Counted from the first letter of the stretch, positions 26,134 to 35,140 are shown. The stretch is 64,000 nucleotides of DNA from Paenibacillus sp. HW567 (GCF_000374185.1 NZ_KB910518.1:3605687-3669686); one strand, 5' to 3'. A program made the numbers and translations. Notes: generated by a model from the sequence alone, not told the origin.

Positions 26134-26895
26134 TTAATCCACAGCCCCCGGCAGCTTCAGCCGCAGATCGGCGGTGAAGAACAGCCGGTAGATGAGCACA
26201 CTCAGCAGCATACTTGTAACTGCGGCGGAGGCGGTGAAGGAGAATACGATCAGAATCTGGTAGCGTACGGCTATAACCGGATCGGCTCCGGCAATGATCA
26301 TCCCGGTCATCATGCCGGGGAGCTGCACAAGGCCCACAGTTTTCATGCCGTCAATCGTAGGGATCATGCTGAATTTCACGGCTCTTGCCCTGACCTTCTG
26401 CATGGCCTGCTGAGCCGTGGCTCCAAGCGACAGCAGGGTTTCGATTTCTCCCTTGTTCTGCTGCATTTCATGCTTGAGGTGGTTGATGAACAGCCCGGAG
26501 ACAACCATTGCGCTGCCGATGGTCATTCCGCTGATTGGAATGATATACTGCGGGGTGGCCTCAATAATGTGCAGCCCGAGCAGTATCCCCATCATCAGAA
26601 GCTCCATTGCTGAGATCGCCACGGCAATTCTCCAGACCAGCCCGGGCAGTCCTTTGCCCCGCTTGGCAGCATTCCATGAGGCGACACCGATCATAAAAAT
26701 TATAATCAAGACGACATAAATCATATGCTCCGCCTGGAAAATAAACTGCAGCACATAACCAACCGCCAGGAGCTGAACCGCTGAGCGTATGGTTCCAATC
26801 GCAATATCTTTTTCCAGGCCGAGCTTTTGCCAGATGGAGACCAGCATCGTTCCCATAACAAACAGGAGCGTAAAGCTTAATGCGGTTAATGTCAT
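26134..26895 (-). CDS. fetB: FetB/YbbM-type ABC permease
   Basis: 253 residues, about seven membrane helices, UPF0014 family: GTIRSAVQLLAVGYVLQFIF, IPISGMTIGSAMVVSGLFINHL, and LPGMMTGMIIAGADPVIAVRYQI are hallmarks. In E. coli FetAB is reported to export iron and raise tolerance to oxidative stress. It overlaps the end of fetA by 4 bases (ATGA). Other names for this family in Gram-positives include YbbM. The substrate here is an inference from the family. Confidence 0.88.
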   Translation of the reverse strand: MTLTALSFTLLFVMGTMLVSIWQKLGLEKDIAIGTIRSAVQLLAVGYVLQFIFQAEHMIYVVLIIIFMIGVASWNAAKRGKGLPGLVWRIAVAISAMELLMMGILLGLHIIEATPQYIIPISGMTIGSAMVVSGLFINHLKHEMQQNKGEIETLLSLGATAQQAMQKVRARAVKFSMIPTIDGMKTVGLVQLPGMMTGMIIAGADPVIAVRYQILIVFSFTASAAVTSMLLSVLIYRLFFTADLRLKLPGAVD

Positions 26896-27611
26896 GAATG
26901 CACGGCTCCTTCCACGGTCCGGTCATAATAAGCGGTACTGCTGTATTCCTGCAGCCCGCCCTCTTCCATAACCCATGTCCGATTGCTGATTCTATGGGCC
27001 TGCTCCAGATCATGGGTAACCCAAATCAGAGTTGTCCCTTCTTCCTTATGCCGGTTCAGCAACAGTGCCTCGACCTTCCTTGTGCTGTCAACATCCAGTG
27101 AAGCTGTAGCCTCATCCAGCAAAAGAATGCTTGGCCGAAGCAGCAGCGTGCGGATTAATGAGATGCGCTGTTTCTCTCCCCCGGAGCAATCCTCCGCTTT
27201 TTTGGCAAGGTCCAGGTGATCAAGTCCAAGCTGCTCTATAAGTTTCGCACTAAGTACAGCATCATACGGCTGTCCATGCAGCCTGCTGACCGTACGCAAA
27301 TTATCCTCGATGCTGCCGGGCAGCATTACCGCTTGCTGGGCTACATAGGCTACTGCCATTCTCCATTCACGAGAATTCGAGATTGTATAGGAAGTGCCGT
27401 TCAGCAGCAAATCTCCTTCATCCGGGATGTCCAGCAAGGCCAATATCCGCAGCAGCGTGCTTTTACCCTGTCCGGAAGCGCCGATAAGCGCAACCCGTTC
27501 CGGCTGAGTGATCTCAGCGGCGATATGCGAGAACAAATACCTGTCCGCCCCCTGCTCCCCGGCCTCCCAATGAAATTTAGCCAGATTATGTATTTCAAAC
27601 ACAGCACTCAC
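26892..27611 (-). CDS. fetA: FetA-type ABC transporter ATP-binding protein
   Basis: 239 residues. Walker A GASGQGKSTLLR, signature CSGGEKQRISLIRTLLLRP, Walker B ILLLDEATASLD and the switch histidine in IWVTHDLEQA are all present. The Q-loop region (VAYVAQQAVMLPGSIEDNL) resembles the FetA/YbbL class. It energises the FetB permease encoded immediately downstream with overlapping stop and start. It is the first gene of the fetA-fetB-mprF unit; the upstream 150 bases hold its promoter, in which I see no Fur box. Confidence 0.88.
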   Translation of the reverse strand: MSAVFEIHNLAKFHWEAGEQGADRYLFSHIAAEITQPERVALIGASGQGKSTLLRILALLDIPDEGDLLLNGTSYTISNSREWRMAVAYVAQQAVMLPGSIEDNLRTVSRLHGQPYDAVLSAKLIEQLGLDHLDLAKKAEDCSGGEKQRISLIRTLLLRPSILLLDEATASLDVDSTRKVEALLLNRHKEEGTTLIWVTHDLEQAHRISNRTWVMEEGGLQEYSSTAYYDRTVEGAVHS

Positions 27612-27767
27612 AGTGCCTCTCCCCTCTCAACTTATCTATCTAAAATCAGCACCCTATATTATAAGCATTTAGTCCATCATATGCATTCAGCGAATTAAGA
27701 AAATTTTAATACTTCCAGTTTAGTATGAAGAGTATTCCAGCAATCTGCCCAGAAAAGAGGAAGAAAT

Positions 27768-28432
27768 ATGTTTAAATCGAAATTGATCATTGCTTCAATA
27801 GCTTTATGCACTTTGGGAGCGGGCTCCCTCGTTCATCCCGTTTCAGCAGCTACTGCCGGGGCGGCTCCGGCTGCAAAATCCGCGTATGATCATATTGTCA
27901 TTGTCGTCGAAGAAAATCATTCCTCACACAAAATTCTGAACAACCCCTCAGCTCCATATATGAACAGCTGCCCAATGTGGGATATACCGGTCCTTATGAT
28001 CTGAGAACAAAGTATGCAAAAAAACATAACCCCTGGGTCAATTTCTCCAATCTGCCGTCCAGCATCAACATGCCGTTAACCAGCTTTCCCAAGGATTTCA
28101 ATCAGCTTCCTACCGTTTCTTTTGTTATACCGAACCTAAACAATGATATGCATGACGGCAGCATTAAAACAGCGGATCAGTGGCTCAAGAGCCATCTGTC
28201 TGCGTATGCCGCGTGGGCCGCTAACCACAATAGCCTTCTAATTGTTACCTGGGATGAAGACGATATGAGCGAGCATAACAAAATACCGACCTTTATAGTT
28301 GGCGCTGACGTCAAGAAGGGCACTTATACCGTAAAAACAAACCATTACTCATTGCTCCGCACCCTTGAAGATATGTATGGACTGAACACCCTTGGAAAAA
28401 GCAAAGCTGCCCAGCCCATCAAAATAAGGTAA
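27768..28432 (+). pseudogene. Acid phosphatase/phosphoesterase family, internal deletion and frameshift
   Basis: The 5-prime frame (27768-28004) has a signal peptide and the phosphoesterase opening SAYDHIVIVVEENHS; the reading then continues one frame over (to 28432) with GYTGPYDLRTKYAKKHNPWVNF, TVSFVIPNLNNDMHDGS, LLIVTWDEDD and NHYSLLRTLEDMYGL. Intact members of this family (PF04185, about 280-300 residues) have some 60-70 more residues between the two blocks, including the second metal-binding segment (THPSQPNY-type). The junction near 27960-27975 therefore looks like an internal deletion that also shifts the frame. The mature enzyme would be inactive. Confidence 0.82.
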
Positions 28433-28453
28433 GAATGCAGCACTAGCCTTTAA

Positions 28454-29272
28454 TTATTTGCTGATCATATAGATCAGGAATACCGCAGCAAGCACAAACC
28501 GGTAGTAAGCAAACGGTGCGAGCTTCAGCCGTTCAAGCAGCTTCAGGAAGGTAACCACGGCAAGCAGGGCTAGGGCAAAGGCGACAATAAATCCGGTGAT
28601 AAAAAATCCGGCGTCGGCTGCCGTTAAGGTATGGTAGCTTTTCAGCAGCTCATAGCCGCTTGCGGCAACCATCATCGGAATGGCAATGAGGAAGGAGAAA
28701 TTGGTTGCAGCTTTGTAGCCCGCACCTGCCAGCAGGCCCCCGGCAATCGTCGCTCCCGAACGGGAGAAGCCCGGCCACAAGGACAAGCACTGGAACAAAC
28801 CGATGGTGAACGCTTGCTTGTAGGATAGCTGATCAATGTCCTCAGCCTGTATTGCAGTGCGTTTGTATTGACCAAACAGCATGAACAAGCCTCCAAGTAC
28901 GAGTCCTGCCAGCACGGTATAGGGAGAGAACAAATACGTTTTGATGAAGGAATGCAGGACGAGGCCCAGCACCATGGCGGGCAAGCAGGCCAGGATGACA
29001 TGGATCAGGTTCAATTTCTGCTTCGAATTCGTATTTCCGTTCCCGGAATCCACTTTTGCGAGACCCAGCAAGCCAAGAATCCGCCGCCAGTAAATGACGG
29101 CCACGGCAAGAATAGCTCCAAGCTGAATGATAATTTCGAAGGTATCGGCTTTATCTCCTGTGAATCCAAGGAGCTCTCCACTTAATATGAGATGGCCTGT
29201 GGAGGATACCGGCAGGAATTCCGTAATCCCCTCGACAATGCCTTGAATGATAGCAATGATGTAGTCATGCAT
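28454..29272 (-). CDS. uppP: Undecaprenyl-diphosphatase UppP (BacA)
   Basis: 272 residues, eight predicted membrane helices. Active-site motif 1 EGITEFLPVSSTGHLIL is at residues 14-30, and motif 2 WPGFSRSGATIAGGL is in the second half. The enzyme recycles the C55 lipid carrier for peptidoglycan and other wall polymers and gives bacitracin resistance. ATG at 29272 with GAGAGGAGC upstream. It is the last gene of the minus-strand envelope block and converges on the phosphoesterase pseudogene with a 21-base gap. Confidence 0.95.
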   Translation of the reverse strand: MHDYIIAIIQGIVEGITEFLPVSSTGHLILSGELLGFTGDKADTFEIIIQLGAILAVAVIYWRRILGLLGLAKVDSGNGNTNSKQKLNLIHVILACLPAMVLGLVLHSFIKTYLFSPYTVLAGLVLGGLFMLFGQYKRTAIQAEDIDQLSYKQAFTIGLFQCLSLWPGFSRSGATIAGGLLAGAGYKAATNFSFLIAIPMMVAASGYELLKSYHTLTAADAGFFITGFIVAFALALLAVVTFLKLLERLKLAPFAYYRFVLAAVFLIYMISK

Positions 29273-29323
29273 GTATAGATAGCTCCTCTCTGCTGTAATG
29301 ATTGACGGGACTATTCATAGAAG

Positions 29324-29355
29324 CGCGGATAAGAACAATACTGCTCTTATCCGCG
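29324..29355. terminator. Hairpin after the secreted protein gene
   Basis: An 11-bp inverted repeat, CGCGGATAAGA / TCTTATCCGCG (29324-29334 / 29345-29355). The T-rich side follows on the plus strand, so termination for the minus-strand gene at 29381 is plausible but not strong. Confidence 0.55.
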
Positions 29356-29380
29356 TTTTGTTTAGCCTGCTTAACCGGTC

Positions 29381-30319
29381 TTATTCGTGGTGTCTGCCCT
29401 CATGCTCGTCCTGCACCGGCTGCACGTTCTTGCCGCTTAAGTCGATGGAATCAGGAGTTGTGCCATTAATGGCAGACAACTGGACATCCAGGCTTGCAGT
29501 TAATGTATGAGAAGCTCCCTTGGCATCCTGTCCGGTAAATGTGATGGCAAATTGCTGGCGCTGAATTTCATTGGCCGGACTAACGACCGCATGCAGGCTG
29601 ATGTTTTGAATCTGCACGCCATCTGTCAGCGCAATATCCTTGGCGCTAAGCAGATTTTGCCGGAACAGCTCCTCAGGATCGGTTGGCTTCGCGGCATTGC
29701 CGCTGTCAGTGGAATGCTCCCATTTGGACTGATCCGCGAGATGCTTGAAAGCAACCGGCGCGAGGGCCTGCACCACAGCCGGGATTTGTGCGCTGTCTAG
29801 CTGAAGCGAAATATCCTTGGAACCATCACTTCCCGCAGTGGAAGTGATCTCATTCTTCAAATTTCCGATCAAAGCGTCAATGACCGTCTCTTCCTGGGAG
29901 CTGAACCACTTCCCGTCCTTGGTCCCCTTCCCTGCTTCCAGATTATCCTTCTCTGCCTTGTCCTGCTTCACATAATACACATCCGAAGCATCGCTCTTCC
30001 AGACCTGTCCGTCAGGCTGACTGTAAAGGCTGATGGTCTGTGCGCCTGCTTTTCCGCTGATCTTGACGGTTCCGCTCACGGCTTCATTTTGCCGGCTTGC
30101 CTTCAAGCTGCTCTGGGCCTGGCTAAGCAGGGAACCATTATCCTTAAGAATAGCATCTGCCTGAATCGTAGCACTTGTCAGATTCTGCGCGGTAGTCTTA
30201 AGCGCAGCCTTGTAATCCTCATAGCCCGAGGTCCCTGCAAATGCCGTAAGTCCGGTGGCTAACATAATAGCACCGCTAATTCCGACCGCGCTTCCGGTCA
30301 ACAGCCACTTTTTCTTCAT
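29381..30319 (-). CDS. Secreted protein of unknown function, 312 aa
   Basis: I do not recognise the family. A signal peptide (MKKKWLLTGSAVGISGAIML...AFA) is followed by an Ala/Gln/Ser-rich helical region (YEDYKAALKTTAQNLTSATIQ), a beta-rich centre with repeated strand-turn units (GTVKISGKAGAQTISLYSQ), and a C-terminal tail rich in charged residues (VQPVQDEHEGRHHE). No lipobox and no sorting signal are seen, so it is probably released or wall-associated. It lies 107 bases downstream of ltaA on the same strand, in a block of envelope genes, so a surface function is likely but unproven. Confidence 0.6.
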   Translation of the reverse strand: MKKKWLLTGSAVGISGAIMLATGLTAFAGTSGYEDYKAALKTTAQNLTSATIQADAILKDNGSLLSQAQSSLKASRQNEAVSGTVKISGKAGAQTISLYSQPDGQVWKSDASDVYYVKQDKAEKDNLEAGKGTKDGKWFSSQEETVIDALIGNLKNEITSTAGSDGSKDISLQLDSAQIPAVVQALAPVAFKHLADQSKWEHSTDSGNAAKPTDPEELFRQNLLSAKDIALTDGVQIQNISLHAVVSPANEIQRQQFAITFTGQDAKGASHTLTASLDVQLSAINGTTPDSIDLSGKNVQPVQDEHEGRHHE

Positions 30320-30426
30320 TCCTTAACCTTCCTTCCACTGCTGAATTTATCTTGCCATCCAAGCCTAAGCGACAATCCTAAATTCGCAGTGAAGAGACTA
30401 TTAAATAAATCTTAAATTATAGCGGA

Positions 30427-31629
30427 TCACGGATTAATTTCAGCCAGCTTCTCCCTGCGGGCAAATAAACGCGCGGGCGACAGCAGATAGACAACACTGA
30501 TGAGCCCGAACAGCACGGCACTGACCCGAAAAGGCAGCAATTCATTCCCGATGCTTGCCAGCCAACTGCCGATTAATGGACCTACCACCACGCCTAACCC
30601 TTCTATAGAGAACAGCAGCCCCCAGCTTATCCCCGCCGCATCCTCAGGAATATAGCGGGCCATCAGAGCATTCCAGGAGGGCAGCAGAGCCGCATAGGCG
30701 CATCCAAGCAGCAGCGCCAGCCCTACAGCGCCACTGAAGGTACTGACTCCGGTCAAGCCGAACAAGGCCACTGAGAAAATTCCGAAGCCCAACACCAAAA
30801 ACCATCTTCCGCCGGCATGATCAAACCATTTGCCCATAGGAACGAGCAGCAGGACAACCCCTGCCCCGCCCGTTAACAGCACAACAGACAACTGGGAATG
30901 GGAGAGGCCCAAATATTTCACAGCGTAGCTGGTTAAAAAGGGGACAAGCATTCCGCCGGCCGTGGTCTGCAGCAGCATGCCCGGGAGCAGAAAGCCGCCG
31001 TTTTTCACTTTGCTCCACAATGCACTGAACTGTTCTCCCAAGGAGGAATGTATCCGCGTGACAGTTGTCTTTTCCAGATGTACAAAAGCGGCAATGACCC
31101 AGCCTACAGTAAGGAATAGGACAATAATCCACAGCGCCAGCGGCAGGCTCCGGCCGATGATCAGATTCATCGTAACCGGACCAAGGCCCAGACCGGCCAT
31201 CCAATAGACATAGAGGGTCCCCATCCGCTGCGCCCGGTTCTCTTCCTTGATCTGGCTCATGCAGATAATCCAGATCGGGGACAGCCCTGCCCCGAGACAA
31301 GCGGAGGCGCCAATAAGAATCCACGCACTATGCGTAGTTACGATAAGCAGGAGACCGGTGAAGCCCAGCAGAAAGCCGCCATGCAGCACGAGCCTTCCCG
31401 GAAATCTGTCCAGCAGATAACCAACCAGCCCTTTAATGAGACTGTCGGTCAAGTAATGAACCGATACCGCGATTCCGACAACGGATGCGGACAGTCCCCA
31501 GCCCATAAGCGTATAAGCCGGTAAATAAGCAACCAGAACAGCCCCTCTGACCCACTCGATGAAAAAAAGAATGACAGCCAGCAGGGTAAAGGACGTCATC
31601 TGTCCTGTCTTTGCTTTAGAGATACCCAT
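30427..31629 (-). CDS. ltaA: LtaA-like glycolipid flippase (MFS)
   Basis: 400 residues, twelve predicted helices. The region SPIWIICMSQIKEENRAQRMGTLYVYW lines up with S. aureus LtaA ([27 protein letters not shown]), as does FPGRLVLHGGFLLGFTG. LtaA moves diglucosyl-diacylglycerol to the outer leaflet as the anchor of lipoteichoic acid. The upstream neighbour encodes the UgtP-type synthase of that lipid, the same pairing as ypfP-ltaA in staphylococci. I use ATG at 31629, which overlaps the synthase gene by 14 bases; the longer frame upstream is a shadow of that gene. The ribosome binding site (AGGTG) is weak, in keeping with coupling. Confidence 0.82.
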   Translation of the reverse strand: MGISKAKTGQMTSFTLLAVILFFIEWVRGAVLVAYLPAYTLMGWGLSASVVGIAVSVHYLTDSLIKGLVGYLLDRFPGRLVLHGGFLLGFTGLLLIVTTHSAWILIGASACLGAGLSPIWIICMSQIKEENRAQRMGTLYVYWMAGLGLGPVTMNLIIGRSLPLALWIIVLFLTVGWVIAAFVHLEKTTVTRIHSSLGEQFSALWSKVKNGGFLLPGMLLQTTAGGMLVPFLTSYAVKYLGLSHSQLSVVLLTGGAGVVLLLVPMGKWFDHAGGRWFLVLGFGIFSVALFGLTGVSTFSGAVGLALLLGCAYAALLPSWNALMARYIPEDAAGISWGLLFSIEGLGVVVGPLIGSWLASIGNELLPFRVSAVLFGLISVVYLLSPARLFARREKLAEINP

Positions 31630-32800
31630 GAATGGTTTGCACCTGCCCTTCAAGGAGTTGCTGCGCCGCCTGCCCGGCGAACGGCTGCCGCTGCTCGATA
31701 ACACCCAAAGCTTCGGTGACAATCCGCTCCGCAGAAGCTTTTCGGGCAAATTCTCTCATCAATTGTTTTCTTTGTTCTCTATACTCGAGATTGTCAAGTT
31801 GAAGAAGCTGGGCAATCAATTGTTCTTCATCAAGCGCCACATCAATAATCCGCTCGCTCGCCAGCGCCGCCGCATTCCCTGCCTCCTGACCGGGGAGCGG
31901 ACGATAGACGATGACCGGAAGGAGCTGGGAGAGCGCCTCCGTCAGCGTGATGCCGCCAGCCTTGGTCAGCAGGCAAGAGGAGATGTGCATCAGCTCATGC
32001 ATTCTGTCGGTGTAGCCCAGAACATGGACCCGGTCGTTAGCCTTGAATATGCTCTCAGTAGCTGCCTTGAGCTTATGGTTGTTCCCGCACACGACAATGA
32101 CATCGAAGCCGGATTGATCCAGCACGCTGTGGATCAGACCGCCGATATTCGACAGTACGCCATATGCGCCTGCCGCCAGCAGAAGATACCGCCGGGTGCC
32201 ATCCAGCCCGTGCTTCGCGAGAAGTTCCTCACGATCCTGAATTTGTTCAAACGGATGGCGCACCGGAATACCGCTCACAACCAGCGTATCCTCTGCGGCT
32301 CCTGCTGCAAGCAGGGCCGTCTTCAGCGACTCGGATGCAACAAAATACTTCGTGGTATGCGGATGCATCCATCTCCCATGCAGGACGTAATCCGTCATGA
32401 CGGTAAATACCGGAACCTGGCTGTCCGTTTCTTCGGCAAGCTGGGCAGCGGCCAGATACGGGAAGGTATGGATAATAACATCGGGACGGAGATCTTCAAG
32501 CAATTGCCGCACCTTACGTTTCCCCAGGGAATGAAGCAGCTTGCCCATCGCACGTCCCGGCTTCATGCTGCTCGTTATTTCATATAGCAGCCCATAGAGC
32601 TCTTGAGCAGGAAAGGTGCTGTTCAAATAGAATCTCCGCGAAAGCTCATTGAGCCGGGGATTAACTTCAGCGAACAGGTCAACGGTATACACCCGGTCTA
32701 GTCCTCTGGATTTAAAAGAGTGTTCGATAGCTTCTGCCACTTTGACATGACCATCTCCAAATTTGGAGGTCACAATAAGCACTGCAGGATTCCGGTTCAT
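31616..32800 (-). CDS. ugtP: UgtP-like diacylglycerol glucosyltransferase
   Basis: 394 residues, GT28/MGDG-synthase family: an N-terminal SKFGDGHVKVAEAIEHSF loop, DVIIHTFPYLAAAQLA, VMTDYVLHGRWMHPHTTKYFVASE, and the C-terminal UDP-sugar site LLTKAGGITLTEALSQLLPVIVYRPLPGQE. The enzyme adds glucose from UDP-glucose to diacylglycerol, giving mono- and diglucosyl lipids for the membrane and lipoteichoic-acid anchor. It forms an overlapping pair with ltaA. In Bacillus UgtP also acts as a nutrient-dependent division inhibitor; whether that holds here is unknown. Confidence 0.88.
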   Translation of the reverse strand: MNRNPAVLIVTSKFGDGHVKVAEAIEHSFKSRGLDRVYTVDLFAEVNPRLNELSRRFYLNSTFPAQELYGLLYEITSSMKPGRAMGKLLHSLGKRKVRQLLEDLRPDVIIHTFPYLAAAQLAEETDSQVPVFTVMTDYVLHGRWMHPHTTKYFVASESLKTALLAAGAAEDTLVVSGIPVRHPFEQIQDREELLAKHGLDGTRRYLLLAAGAYGVLSNIGGLIHSVLDQSGFDVIVVCGNNHKLKAATESIFKANDRVHVLGYTDRMHELMHISSCLLTKAGGITLTEALSQLLPVIVYRPLPGQEAGNAAALASERIIDVALDEEQLIAQLLQLDNLEYREQRKQLMREFARKASAERIVTEALGVIEQRQPFAGQAAQQLLEGQVQTIHGYL

Positions 32801-32902
32801 AGAAAGCTCCTTTTTTCTCTTGGCCTTCTTTAACTCTAACCCTTAATCGTAAAAGGATCGTGAAGGGATTCTTAATGGAGTATTAACTCTGGGAACAAAT
32901 TT

Positions 32903-33658
32903 TTACAGTGTAAGCTGGTCTTTCCTTGTTTTTGTTAAGTATAGAACCAGACCCAGAATGATTACGACAAAGAGAAGGCTGGTTCCGGTCGTACCCAGTT
33001 CAAGTCCCCCGGCGCTGCGGGGCTGCGACAGATAATCACCAAGGGATGCCCCCATTGGACGGGTCAATATATAAGCTATCCAGAAGGCTATGACAGCGTT
33101 CAGCTTGAAGCGGAAGTGCGCCAGCGTTACAACACCAATGAGTGCGGCAAAAATAAGTGCGGAGACGAAGTACCCGAGGTTTAGACTTTCGGCAACCAGA
33201 TCACCCGCTGCGGTACCCAAAGCAAAGGTAAAGAGAATGGCCAGCCAGTAAAAGGCCTCCCGCTTTTTGGTGGTAATCGAGTGAATGGAAAGCGTCTTCT
33301 CACTGGCATACCAAGCTGCAAAAGTCACCGCCAGCGCCAGTGCAAAGAATATCGTTGCCGTTTGCAGCGCAACTCCGAGATTGTCTACAAGGTTGTCCGT
33401 AATCAGTGTTCCTACCACACTGATCAGCACAACGGCCAGCCAATAGATTGAGGGCACGTATTTAACGGCAGACATCTGAAAGAACAGAGAGATTACCAGC
33501 AGCCCGGTCATCACCAGAGTTGTGAGGGTCAAACCCCAATTGAGATTGAAATTCAGAAAATCTGCTGCTGTTTCCCCCACTGTAGTGGCCATAATTTTGA
33601 TGATCCAGAAAAAAATCGTAACCTGCGGAACCTTGTTCCATAGTTGGCGTTCATTCAT
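32903..33658 (-). CDS. COG4705/DUF347-type integral membrane protein
   Basis: 251 residues, about seven hydrophobic segments. Two similar halves are visible: WIIKIMATTVGETAADFLNFNL and, later, FALGTAAGDLVAESLNLGYF, each with a G(E/D)xxAD/E-type motif in a membrane helix, and LTRPMGASLGDYLSQPRSAGGLELG. This is the pattern of the DUF347-repeat membrane proteins, whose function is unknown; acidic residues in the helices suggest ion handling. ATG follows GGAGG. It ends the ABC exporter operon: the gap to the permease gene is only 2 bases. Confidence 0.75.
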   Translation of the reverse strand: MNERQLWNKVPQVTIFFWIIKIMATTVGETAADFLNFNLNWGLTLTTLVMTGLLVISLFFQMSAVKYVPSIYWLAVVLISVVGTLITDNLVDNLGVALQTATIFFALALAVTFAAWYASEKTLSIHSITTKKREAFYWLAILFTFALGTAAGDLVAESLNLGYFVSALIFAALIGVVTLAHFRFKLNAVIAFWIAYILTRPMGASLGDYLSQPRSAGGLELGTTGTSLLFVVIILGLVLYLTKTRKDQLTL

Positions 33659-33660
33659 AG

Positions 33661-34410
33661 CTATACCTCCTTACGTTCAAATAGAATATAGCCCAGCGTG
33701 GAAAACATCAGCAGCCCGGCCAGCAGAAATAATGAAGTATTGGCGAGTCTGCCTGTGGAAAAGGTATGGCTTAACCATAATGAATACCAATCTGTATACG
33801 AGGTGACCGAAAAATAGGAGAAGCCGCTGAAGAAGTAAGGAACGGTTTTGCCTCCGGTGTATAACAGAATGGAAGTGACCAGAAATCCGCCGGCGCTGCG
33901 AAAAAATTGAGCGGTAAACACAAACAATGCAGCAAGGGAGCACATGGACAGAAACGCTGCTGCGTAAGCTTTCAGCATACTGAAGACATTAAGGCCTCCC
34001 GTGCCGGGAGTTCCGAACAGCAGGTTGCACAGAGTGCTTACCGTTCCCAGGAGCAGCAGCAGGGCGCCGATGGCGATGCCAAGGGCAAGGAATTTGGCGG
34101 TGTATGCCCCGAGCCTCGTGATTGGCCGCAGCAGGGCCAGCTTCAAAGTGCGGGATGATATTTCCTGCGGAAACAAATCGGCAATCTCCACAATCATGAA
34201 CAGAGGGATCACGAACAAGGTGTAGATTTCCAGCATTTGAACGGGATAGGAAGGGCTGACCGCCACAAGCCCCAGAACCGGCTGCAGAGAATGGAACAGC
34301 CCAACCAGCAGTACTGGAATAATGATGGATACCAGAAGGAGGACAATCGTTTTTTTGCGGTAGAGCATAAGCTGCAGTTCGTTTCTAAGTCCTGCTGTCA
34401 GGCCGTCCAT
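33661..34410 (-). CDS. ABC-2 type exporter permease (BcrB-like)
   Basis: 249 residues, six predicted membrane helices (VLLLVSIIIPVLLVGLFHSL; TLFVIPLFMIVEIADLF; FLALGIAIGALLLLLG and others) with the FPQEISSRTLKLALLRPITR loop common to lantibiotic/bacitracin-immunity permeases. It overlaps the ATPase gene by 26 bases. Substrates of this class include bacitracin and lantibiotics in well-studied species; here the substrate is not known. Confidence 0.82.
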   Translation of the reverse strand: MDGLTAGLRNELQLMLYRKKTIVLLLVSIIIPVLLVGLFHSLQPVLGLVAVSPSYPVQMLEIYTLFVIPLFMIVEIADLFPQEISSRTLKLALLRPITRLGAYTAKFLALGIAIGALLLLLGTVSTLCNLLFGTPGTGGLNVFSMLKAYAAAFLSMCSLAALFVFTAQFFRSAGGFLVTSILLYTGGKTVPYFFSGFSYFSVTSYTDWYSLWLSHTFSTGRLANTSLFLLAGLLMFSTLGYILFERKEV

Positions 34411-35140
34411 TATCCATCAGCTCCTTTCCCTGTTCCAGCACGGAAATGTAGTATTGCTCAAGAGAGGTGTTGTCCGTAAGCAGCTCATGCACATAACCTT
34501 CGCGCACCAGCACGCCTTGATGCAGAATCCCCACCCTGTTGCAGAGCTGCTCCAGTTCATGAATCATGTGGCTGGAAATCAGGAAGGTGATTCCTTGCTC
34601 AGCAGACAATTGCTTGACCAAGGCCCGGAAATGAACCACACCTTCGATATCCAGCCCGTTCGTCGGCTCATCCCAGATCACGAATTCCGGGTGGTGCAGG
34701 ATTGACGAGGCCATCGCCAGCTTTTGCTTCATTCCCGTGGAGAAGTGCCTGATTTTGTCCCTGGCATAAGCAGCAAGATCCACGGCCTCAAGCACTTCGT
34801 CAATCCGCTTCGGTGAAAGCTCAGGATAAAAAACCGCATTCAGCTTCAAATATTGGCCTGCTGTGACATAATCGTAGAAATCAGCCGATTCGATCATACA
34901 GCCTACCTTCCGCATATTCGCCGCGAAGGCTTGCTCCAGCTCTTGTCCGAACAACGAGAGGCTCCCAAAGCTCGGAGAGATCAGTCCGGTCAGCATTTTG
35001 AGAAGCGTGGTTTTACCGGCCCCGTTGGGTCCAAGCAATCCGTAGATATCTCCCTTGTTCAGCACCAGATTCACACCGCTAATCCCCCTGCCGTTCGGGA
35101 ACTCCTTGCTTACACCTGTTAGCTTGGCTATACTTTCCAT
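34385..35140 (-). CDS. ABC exporter ATP-binding protein (BcrA-like)
   Basis: 251 residues. Walker A GPNGAGKTTLLK, signature FSTGMKQKLAMASSIL, Walker B FVIWDEPTNGLDIEG and the switch histidine in LISSHMIHELEQ. The D-loop and C-terminal half match the BcrA/NatA class that pairs with short ABC-2 permeases. ATG is preceded by AAGGGGG. It has its own promoter region after the terminator of the two-component genes, so sensing by that pair, if any, would act in trans. Confidence 0.88.
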   Translation of the reverse strand: MESIAKLTGVSKEFPNGRGISGVNLVLNKGDIYGLLGPNGAGKTTLLKMLTGLISPSFGSLSLFGQELEQAFAANMRKVGCMIESADFYDYVTAGQYLKLNAVFYPELSPKRIDEVLEAVDLAAYARDKIRHFSTGMKQKLAMASSILHHPEFVIWDEPTNGLDIEGVVHFRALVKQLSAEQGITFLISSHMIHELEQLCNRVGILHQGVLVREGYVHELLTDNTSLEQYYISVLEQGKELMDNGRPDSRT

